DNA from: Janthinobacterium aquaticum
GTDB taxonomy: Bacteria > Pseudomonadota > Gammaproteobacteria > Burkholderiales > Burkholderiaceae_D
DNA length: 64,000 nt
Assembly (NCBI RefSeq): GCF_009208565.1
Contig: NZ_WFLK01000001.1
Location: 496,001-560,000 of the forward strand
Direction: 5' to 3'
Shown here: in pieces, positions 7,011 to 13,143 of the stretch
How the letters are laid out: every line of letters starts with the position of its first letter
Numbering within the stretch: the first letter of the stretch is position 1
Made by a program: the position numbers and the translations under genes
Notes under the pieces: model-generated
Database searches by the model: none
The model's input: the letters and a program-made list of their open reading frames with translations, nothing else
Told to the model about the DNA's origin: nothing

Positions 7011-8243
7011 GTGGAGTTCAACGCCTCTCGATTGCATCTTCCCCGTTATCGCTCGTCCATCGCTGCCGACCTGTGCATTGCCACGGAGTCGGTGCAGGCG
7101 GACGACAGCAATTTCGCCGTATTGGAATTGTTTATGGAACGGCGCGACATGATGAGCTTGCCCGTCACCGAACAGCAGCGCCCGATCGGCCTGATCAGCC
7201 GCAATATCTTTATGTCACAGATGTCCAAGCCCTTCTATCACGAAGTGTATGGCAAGAAAAGCTGCATCGCCTTCATGGACAAGGAACCGCTGATCGTCGA
7301 CGCCGCCATGAGCATCGAGGACCTGACCTTCCGCGCCGTCGAAGCCGGCGAAAAGGCGCTGGCCGACGGTTTCATCATTACCGACAACGGCGTGCTGGCC
7401 GGCGTCGGTTTCGGCCTGCAGCTGATGAACGTGGTGGCTACCATGCAGGCCGAAAAAAACCGCCAGATCATGCACAGCATCGACTACGCCAGCGTGATCC
7501 AGCGCGCGCTGCTGCGCAGCTCCGACGCCGAACTGCGCGCCAGCCTGCCCGACGCCCACCTCGAATGGCAGCCGCGCGACGTGGTCGGCGGCGACTTCTA
7601 CTTTTTCGAGCGCCATGCCGGCGGCTGGTTTGCCGCGCTGGCCGACTGCACCGGCCATGGCGTGCCAGGCGCCTTCATGACGCTGATCGCCTCATCGGCC
7701 CTGAGCCAGGCGCTGCGCGAGCTGGGGCATGGCGATCCGGCCGCCCTGATCGGCGCCGTCAGTCGCGCCATCAAGACCTTGCTGGGCCAGGACGGCAGCG
7801 CCGACGCGGCCAGCGGCACCACTTCCAACGACGGCATGGACTGCGCCTTTCTCAGCTATGACGCCGCCAGCGCCAGCCTGCACTACGCCGGCGCCAAGCA
7901 GGCGCTGTATATCGTCGAGCCGGGCGCGGACGCGGTGCGCGCCATCGAGGGCGCGCGCATGGGCGTGGGCTATGTCGATACACCGTTTGACCATGCCTGG
8001 CGCAGCGAAGTGGTCGACGCCCAGCCGGGCAGCCTGCTGTTCCTGACCACCGACGGCCTGCTCGACCAGATTGGCGGTGCGCGCGATATCGCCTACGGCA
8101 AGCGGCGCATGCGCGAGCAACTGCTGCTGCGCCAGGGCTCGCCGGCCAGCGAGGTCGCTGCTGCGCTGCTGCACGACATGGCCGCCTGGCAGGGCCCGCA
8201 GCCGCGCCGCGACGACCTGACTTTTTTCTGCTTCCGCCTGTAG
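7011..8243 (+). CDS. siaA: SiaA-like PP2C phosphatase with N-terminal CBS-type region
   Basis: Protein phosphatase of the SpoIIE/PP2C type, 410 residues. Residues 1 to about 145 look like a CBS-pair sensor region (VTEQQRPIGLISR, then FIITDNGVLAGVGF). A linking helix follows (IMHSIDYASVIQRALL), then the phosphatase domain with its metal-binding Asp motifs VVGGDFYFF, ADCTGHGVPGAF, LTTDGLLDQ and RRDDLTFF. By analogy with Pseudomonas SiaA it would dephosphorylate the small SiaC protein and so promote c-di-GMP synthesis. Unlike the Pseudomonas protein, it has no membrane segment or HAMP domain. The GTG start has AAGG nine bases upstream. It is the first gene of a four-gene operon. Confidence 0.8.
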   Translation: MEFNASRLHLPRYRSSIAADLCIATESVQADDSNFAVLELFMERRDMMSLPVTEQQRPIGLISRNIFMSQMSKPFYHEVYGKKSCIAFMDKEPLIVDAAMSIEDLTFRAVEAGEKALADGFIITDNGVLAGVGFGLQLMNVVATMQAEKNRQIMHSIDYASVIQRALLRSSDAELRASLPDAHLEWQPRDVVGGDFYFFERHAGGWFAALADCTGHGVPGAFMTLIASSALSQALRELGHGDPAALIGAVSRAIKTLLGQDGSADAASGTTSNDGMDCAFLSYDAASASLHYAGAKQALYIVEPGADAVRAIEGARMGVGYVDTPFDHAWRSEVVDAQPGSLLFLTTDGLLDQIGGARDIAYGKRRMREQLLLRQGSPASEVAAALLHDMAAWQGPQPRRDDLTFFCFRL

Positions 8244-8293
8244 ACAATTCTTTACTCAACCCGCCGGGCAACCGGCCAGCCAGGAGCACGCAC

Positions 8294-8851
8294 GTGCTGT
8301 ATCAAGAATTTAACGAGTTTTGGGATGTGGCGCGCAAGCGCAATATCATCTTTTTCTATGCCGGCTACTTCTCGCAGCACGTGGTCAGCGCCATTTCCGA
8401 AACCATCAAGGCGCGCCTGGACACGGCCGGTGCGGCCGGTCCGACGCGCCGGCGCATCTTCTCGTCGTTTATCGAGATGTCGCAAAATATCATGCACTAT
8501 TCGTCCGACAGCCTGACGCCGGACGCCCAGGACGACCTGCAGATGCGGCGCGGCTCGTTTTGCATCGGCACCCGCGGCGACAGCTTTTTCCTGCTCTGTG
8601 CCAATCCGGTGTCGACCGAAAACGTGGCGCGCATCGGCAGCCGGCTCGAGCCGCTGCACACCATGACGATGGAAGAAATCCGCCTGGCCTACCGCAAGGC
8701 CCTGCGCGAAGATACGCCGGCCGACAGCAAGGGCGCCGGCCTGGGTTTTCTGACGCTCGCGCGCGACGCCAGCGAACCGCTGGAATTCGAATTTGCCCAG
8801 GACCCGCAGGAGCCCGGCAGCACCATCTTCTGCATCAAAGCCATTATCTGA
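8294..8851 (+). CDS. siaB: SiaB-like protein kinase
   Basis: Protein of 185 residues with a GHKL-type ATPase fold. The N-box-like segment FIEMSQNIMHYSSD near residue 60 and the glycine-rich segment SKGAGLGFLTLAR near residue 145 are the probable ATP-binding parts. In the Pseudomonas SiaABCD system SiaB is the kinase that phosphorylates SiaC and opposes SiaA. The GTG start at 8294 is supported by AGGAG seven bases upstream. The gene lies 50 bases after siaA and 23 bases before siaC, so co-expression is likely. Confidence 0.78.
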   Translation: MLYQEFNEFWDVARKRNIIFFYAGYFSQHVVSAISETIKARLDTAGAAGPTRRRIFSSFIEMSQNIMHYSSDSLTPDAQDDLQMRRGSFCIGTRGDSFFLLCANPVSTENVARIGSRLEPLHTMTMEEIRLAYRKALREDTPADSKGAGLGFLTLARDASEPLEFEFAQDPQEPGSTIFCIKAII

Positions 8852-8874
8852 CAAGCGCCGAACCAGGAAAGCAT

Positions 8875-9273
8875 ATGCAATTACCGTCCCCCCTTTTTCT
8901 TGCCGCCACCCCCAGTTCGCCCGAAATCGATTTCCGGTTCGAGCAGCACACCCTGTCGATCAAGGGCGAGTCCTACCCCGAGAACGCGGCTGCCTTTTAC
9001 GGCCCGCTGATCGCCGCCGTGCGCAACTATGTGGAAGCGTGCCATGACACCCAGATCACGGTGCACGTGTCGCTGGCCTACTTCAACAGCTCCAGCACCA
9101 AGATGCTGTTTACGCTGTTCGACACGCTCAACCAGGCCGCTGTCGACGGCAACCACGTGCGCCTGAACTGGTACCACGACGAAGACGACGACACCATCGC
9201 CGAATTCGGCGAGGAGCTGCAGCTCGACTTCACGGCGCTCGATTTCCACGACCACCCTGTACGCAGCGAGTAG
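8875..9273 (+). CDS. siaC: SiaC-like phospho-switch protein (DUF1987)
   Basis: Small protein of 132 residues of the DUF1987/SiaC family, an anti-sigma-antagonist-like fold. The conserved YFNSSSTK segment at residues 69-76 holds the position that is phosphorylated in Pseudomonas SiaC, where the residue is a Thr; here the matching residue appears to be Ser72. In that system the unphosphorylated form binds and activates the diguanylate cyclase SiaD. The frame is open upstream, but the ATG at 8875 with AGGAAA ahead of it fits the family start. It ends three bases before the cyclase gene. Confidence 0.82.
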   Translation: MQLPSPLFLAATPSSPEIDFRFEQHTLSIKGESYPENAAAFYGPLIAAVRNYVEACHDTQITVHVSLAYFNSSSTKMLFTLFDTLNQAAVDGNHVRLNWYHDEDDDTIAEFGEELQLDFTALDFHDHPVRSE

Positions 9274-9276
9274 ACC

Positions 9277-10017
9277 ATGGGCGCTCCGATGCATGACGCC
9301 GGCCTCGAGGCCGATCTGTTTACCGTGGAAGCGGCGGCGCTGTCGGCCGCGCGCAGCATGTACGCCGACGACGCGGCATCGGGTGCGCAGCAACGCCGCA
9401 TGCTGGGCGAACTGATCAACCATTACGAGCGCCTGATGCGCGAGACGCGCCGCCTGATCCGCCGCAGCGACCGCGCCGAGCGCGACATGCATCTGCTCAA
9501 CCGCGAACTGCAGACGCTGGCCGGCCAGCTCGAATACCGCGCCACCCACGACCCGCTGACCGGCGCGCTCAATCGCGGTGCCCTGATCGAGCGCGCACAG
9601 CGTTGCCTGACGCAGGGAGACATGGCGCTGATCGTGCTCGATATCGACCTGTTCAAGCAGGTCAACGATGATTTCGGCCACCCGGCCGGTGACAGCGTGA
9701 TCCAGGCCGTGGTGGGCTGCCTGAAGCAGGTGCTGGGCAGCGACACGGCCATCGGCCGCGTCGGCGGCGAGGAGTTTTCCGTGGTGTGGCCCACTGCCTC
9801 GCGCGAAGACGCTGCAGCCATCGGGCAGCAGATCTGCAACGCCGTCGGCGCGCATCAGCATTGTTCACCGATTTCGCGCAGCGTCACCGTCAGCGTGGGC
9901 GTGAGCTGGAACCGCGCCGGCAGCGCATTTGAAGCGGCCTACAACCATGCCGACCAGGCGCTGTACCAGGCCAAGCGCGATGGCCGCAACTGTGTGCGGC
10001 TATGGCTGGAAGCTTGA
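9277..10017 (+). CDS. siaD: Diguanylate cyclase, SiaD-like (GGEEF)
   Basis: Protein of 246 residues. Residues 1-90 are helical and charged with no membrane segment, probably a coiled-coil stalk and the SiaC-binding part. Residues 90-246 form a GGDEF domain with intact DPLTGALNR, DIDLFKQVNDDFGH and active-site GGEEF, so it should make c-di-GMP from GTP. The inhibitory RxxD site expected just before the active loop is not present: the residues there are GSDT. The gene is last in the siaABCD-like operon, and its 3' end overlaps the convergent binding-protein gene by 18 bases. Confidence 0.85.
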   Translation: MGAPMHDAGLEADLFTVEAAALSAARSMYADDAASGAQQRRMLGELINHYERLMRETRRLIRRSDRAERDMHLLNRELQTLAGQLEYRATHDPLTGALNRGALIERAQRCLTQGDMALIVLDIDLFKQVNDDFGHPAGDSVIQAVVGCLKQVLGSDTAIGRVGGEEFSVVWPTASREDAAAIGQQICNAVGAHQHCSPISRSVTVSVGVSWNRAGSAFEAAYNHADQALYQAKRDGRNCVRLWLEA

Positions 10018-10740
10018 ATTGGCTGCCTGGTCGTGGCGCGCCATGCTGCCGTCACGGCGCATGGCTGTCACGGCACGCTGCATGGCCTGCAGCTGCGCTT
10101 CGGGCACGCCAGGATTACAGGCCAGATAGGTCTGCACGCGGTTGAAGGTCAGCACCGGCACCACCTGCTCTTCCCACGGCTTGCCGGCAAACGGCCGCGT
10201 GCCGCTGGCCACGCCGACCGCCCACAAATCGATGCGCCCCATCATCAGCTTTTGTGGATTGAGCCACTCCTGCGTGACCGGCGCTACGTCAAAACCGCGC
10301 TGACGCAGATAGTCGTCGCGCGCATCGCCGAGCAAGGTGCCGATGGTCATGCCGCGCACATCGTCGAGGCTTTGCGCCACCAGCCGGCGCGACGCCAGCC
10401 CATACAGTATCCATTGCCCTTCGTTGAGCGGACCGATCCAGCGAAACAGCTTTTCGCGCTCCGGGGTGCGGGTGGCGGCGTAAATGCAGGTATCCGGCTC
10501 GCCGAGCGCCTGTGCATAGGCGCGCTTCCAGGGCAGCAGCGTGATCTGGTAGCCCACGCCGGCGCGCGCCAGCAGCTCGCGCACCTTGCCCGTTTCGCGT
10601 CCGACCACCACCTCGCCATCCATCATGCTCGATGGCGGCAGGTTTTCACCGACGATACGCAGCGGCCCGGCCGCTGCAGTGCCGGCCAGCAGCGCCATGA
10701 TTGCGAACGCACACGTCCTTGAACTGTATCCTGGCTTCAT
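10000..10740 (-). CDS. Periplasmic substrate-binding protein (SBP_bac_3-like)
   Basis: Secreted protein of 246 residues. An N-terminal signal peptide (AFAIMALLAGTAAAG, cleaved near residue 25) is followed by a type II periplasmic binding fold. Segments such as LRIVGENLPPSSMMDGE and RPFAGKPWEEQVVPVL resemble family 3 solute-binding proteins. No permease or ATPase gene lies beside it, so it may serve as an orphan sensor-type binding protein rather than part of an importer. ATG at 10740 is preferred over the upstream GTG at 10746 because an AGGG sits five bases ahead of it. Ligand unknown. Confidence 0.75.
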   Translation of the reverse strand: MKPGYSSRTCAFAIMALLAGTAAAGPLRIVGENLPPSSMMDGEVVVGRETGKVRELLARAGVGYQITLLPWKRAYAQALGEPDTCIYAATRTPEREKLFRWIGPLNEGQWILYGLASRRLVAQSLDDVRGMTIGTLLGDARDDYLRQRGFDVAPVTQEWLNPQKLMMGRIDLWAVGVASGTRPFAGKPWEEQVVPVLTFNRVQTYLACNPGVPEAQLQAMQRAVTAMRRDGSMARHDQAANSSFQP

Positions 10741-10833
10741 TTGCACCCTGATGCCGCTTTTTCAACGCCGGCTTATCTTGTCACTGCAATGGAAAAGGCA
10801 ACCGTGGAAACGGCAGGCGGGAACGGGGAAAGA

Positions 10834-10929
10834 TGGCGGAAAACAGCAGGAGTCGAACCTACGGGAGAACGTCTGACGCCCTCCACCGGGTTTGAAGCCC
10901 GGCCACATCACCGGATGAGTGTGCTTTCC
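10834..10929 (-). tRNA. selC: tRNA-Sec (anticodon UCA)
   Basis: Selenocysteine tRNA of 96 bases including an encoded CCA end. The minus strand begins GGAAAGCA and ends TGTTTTCCGCCA, giving the eight-pair acceptor stem typical of bacterial tRNA-Sec. With the five-pair T stem (GTAGG/CCTGC) this makes the 13-pair acceptor-T helix. The anticodon loop is CTTCAAA, so the anticodon TCA reads UGA. A long variable arm (GGAG...CTCC) is present. It matches the UGA-containing fdnG, selA and selB found further along in this window. Confidence 0.95.
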
Positions 10930-10958
10930 GCGGTGCCTGCCAAGTATAACCGACGCCG

Positions 10959-11825
10959 CTACATATTTCCAAACCGCTGTTCGCTCACCGCTGCCGGCGC
11001 CGCCACCACCTCCAGCGGCCAGCCCTGGAACTGGGCAGCGAGCTCGCTATCGGGTTCACCACCGACGACAATCTTTGAAAACACGTCGAGCGGGCTGAAA
11101 AACGCTGTGCGCACACGCCCCAGCTTGCTTTCATCGACCACCAGGATGCTTTGCGCCGCACTGCGGATGGCTGCCTGCTTGGTGGCCACCTCATGGAAGT
11201 GCGAGCAGCTGACGCCGCGTACCGGATCGGCGCCGCCAGCCGAAATAAAGGCCTTGTTGACGCCCAGCCGGCCCAGGTACTGCACCGACTCTTCCGAGTA
11301 AAAAGTCAGTGAAGACGGCTGGTACAGCCCGCCCAGCAGGATCAGCTGGGTATTGGCGCGCTTGCCGATGATGTCAGCCACGTTCATCGAGTAGCACACC
11401 ACGGTCAGCGCAATGTCGGGCGGCAGCGCAGCGGCAAAATGCAGCATGGTGGTGCCGCAGTCGATAAACAGGCTGTCGCCCTCTTCCACCATGGCGGCGG
11501 CGCGCTGGCAGGCCAGGCGCTTGCGCACGGTGTGGTGGTCGATTTCTTCGGCCAGCACATATTGCTCCGAGCTGGCCGGCAATGTTGCTTCCAGAACATA
11601 TCCGCCCAGGCAGGACAGTGGTGATCCCGCCACAGCAAGGTCGCGGCGTATCGTCATTTCGGTCACGCCCAGCAATTCGGCGACGCGGCTCAGCAAGGCC
11701 GGACCGGAATTGCCGATCAGGGCCTGCATACGTTCGAGCCGCAATTGGCGCGCCTTTGCGCCGGCTGTCATTCGCACGGTATTGCGCATGGGTTTGCTTT
11801 CACTCTTGATCAAATCATGAAGCAT
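10959..11825 (-). CDS. DeoR family transcriptional regulator
   Basis: Repressor of up to 288 residues. Residues 28-65 form a DeoR-type helix-turn-helix (LSRVAELLGVTEMTIRRDL), and the rest is the sugar-phosphate-sensing domain with EGDSLFIDCGTTM and ILLGGLYQPSSLTF. It is divergent from deoC and the sugar operon, which it most likely represses in the absence of a phosphorylated sugar. Start choice is uncertain: Met codons at 11825, 11789 and 11771 are all possible and none has a clear ribosome-binding sequence. The longest form is given. TGTTA/TAACA half-sites in the intergenic region are candidate operators. Confidence 0.85.
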   Translation of the reverse strand: MLHDLIKSESKPMRNTVRMTAGAKARQLRLERMQALIGNSGPALLSRVAELLGVTEMTIRRDLAVAGSPLSCLGGYVLEATLPASSEQYVLAEEIDHHTVRKRLACQRAAAMVEEGDSLFIDCGTTMLHFAAALPPDIALTVVCYSMNVADIIGKRANTQLILLGGLYQPSSLTFYSEESVQYLGRLGVNKAFISAGGADPVRGVSCSHFHEVATKQAAIRSAAQSILVVDESKLGRVRTAFFSPLDVFSKIVVGGEPDSELAAQFQGWPLEVVAAPAAVSEQRFGNM

Positions 11826-11831
11826 GAATTG

Positions 11832-11932
11832 TAACAGCAGAAAATCTTTATGTTATTAGAAAAAAGTAGTTGCGCTCACAAATGTTATTGGCGTAACATA
11901 AAATTGTGGCGCCGAATGCTACCGAGATGTTA
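11832..11932. promoter_or_regulatory. Candidate DeoR operators (TGTTA half-sites)
   Basis: In the region between the divergent deoR-type gene and deoC, the half-site TGTTA or its complement TAACA occurs at 11832, 11851, 11883, 11894 and near 11928. The clearest palindrome is TGTTA-TTGGCG-TAACA at 11883-11898. DeoR-family repressors commonly bind such spaced inverted repeats. The assignment is inferred from position and symmetry. Confidence 0.45.
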
Positions 11933-11997
11933 CTCAGGTTCGACAGACCACAAAACCACAAGGAAACGCCCTAGCGTTCACGGAGACACGACTGCAA

Positions 11998-12062
11998 TGT
12001 TTACCGCCCACCATCCCACTGACCTGCCCGCGCAGCCTTGCGCGGCGGCGCCCCAACCATGA
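11998..12062 (+). CDS. Possible 21-residue leader peptide overlapping deoC start
   Basis: ATG at 11998 opens a 20-codon frame (MFTAHHPTDLPAQP...) that ends in a TGA overlapping the deoC ATG as ATGA. A GGAG lies 11 bases upstream of its start, a little far. deoC itself has no clear ribosome-binding sequence, so translation could be coupled through this short frame. It may also be a chance open frame. Confidence 0.3.
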
Positions 12063-13138
12063 CCACTACTTCCAAATCACCGCGCGTTGCCGCAGCCGCC
12101 CGGCCGCGCAGCGAGCCCGCAGCCACTGCTGCCGAACCGTCTTCCATCGTGCTGCCGGCCACGCCTGGCGCAGCTGCCAGCAGCCACGGCCACGCCCGCA
12201 ATCCCGGCGTACCTTTCGACAGCAGCTGGTTCGATGACATCCGCGTCAACCTGTCGGCCGCCGAGCGCCGCGTGGCCACCCTGCCTGGCCGCCGCTCGGT
12301 GAAAAAGGACGCGCAGGCTGCCTGGCTGCTCAAAGCCATCAGCTGCATCGACCTGACCACTTTGTCCGGCGACGACACCACCGAACGCGTCAAGCGCCTC
12401 TGCGCCAAGGCCATCATGCCGGTGCGCCAGGACCTGCTCGACGCGCTGGGCTTTGGCGAGCGCACGCTGCATACGGGCGCCATCTGCGTGTATCACCGCT
12501 ATGTGGCGACCGCCGTGGAAGCACTGGCCGGCAGCGGCATTCCGGTGGCGGCCGTGTCGACCGGTTTTCCGGCTGGCCTGATCCCGCACGACCTGAAACT
12601 GAAGGAAATCGAAGCGTCGGTGCACGATGGCGCCAGCGAAATCGATATCGTCATCACGCGTGAGCACGTATTGACCGGCAACTGGAAAGCCCTGTACGCC
12701 GAAATGCGCGACTTCCGTGTAGCGTGCGGCGAAGCGCACGTGAAAGCCATCCTGGCCACCGGCGAACTGAAAACCATGCGCAACGTGGCCAAGGCCTCGA
12801 TGATCTGCATGATGGCCGGCGCCGACTTTATCAAGACCTCGACCGGCAAGGAAGGCGTCAACGCCACCCCGCTGGTGACCCTGATCATGCTGCGCATGAT
12901 CCGCCAGTACCAGGAACGCACCGGCTACAAGGTCGGCTACAAGCCGGCCGGCGGCGTCTCGGCCGCCAAGGACATTCTCAACTACCAGATCCTGATGAAG
13001 GAAGAACTGGGCCGCGAGTGGCTCGAACCGGACCTGTTCCGCATCGGCGCCTCCTCGCTGCTGGCCGATATCGAACGCCAGCTTGAACACCACGTTACCG
13101 GCCGTTACTCGGCTTTCCACCGCCACGCGATCGGATAA
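12059..13138 (+). CDS. deoC: Deoxyribose-phosphate aldolase DeoC
   Basis: Class I aldolase that splits 2-deoxyribose 5-phosphate into glyceraldehyde 3-phosphate and acetaldehyde. The protein is 359 residues, longer than the usual 220-260, because about 55 residues of Ala/Pro-rich sequence and a further helical stretch precede the TIM barrel. The barrel motifs are clear: CIDLTTLSGDDT, EIDIVIT, VKAILATGELKT and the Schiff-base Lys in DFIKTSTGKEG. The ATG at 12059 is used; a TTG at 12038 is the alternative. The gene opens the catabolic operon and lies five bases before the aldehyde dehydrogenase, which could consume the acetaldehyde. Confidence 0.92.
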   Translation: MTTTSKSPRVAAAARPRSEPAATAAEPSSIVLPATPGAAASSHGHARNPGVPFDSSWFDDIRVNLSAAERRVATLPGRRSVKKDAQAAWLLKAISCIDLTTLSGDDTTERVKRLCAKAIMPVRQDLLDALGFGERTLHTGAICVYHRYVATAVEALAGSGIPVAAVSTGFPAGLIPHDLKLKEIEASVHDGASEIDIVITREHVLTGNWKALYAEMRDFRVACGEAHVKAILATGELKTMRNVAKASMICMMAGADFIKTSTGKEGVNATPLVTLIMLRMIRQYQERTGYKVGYKPAGGVSAAKDILNYQILMKEELGREWLEPDLFRIGASSLLADIERQLEHHVTGRYSAFHRHAIG

Positions 13139-13143
13139 TTCAT

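Noticed and set aside
10834-10929. tRNA-Sec as the attachment site of an integrated island
   Set aside because: No integrase gene and no repeated copy of the tRNA 3' end were seen on either side.
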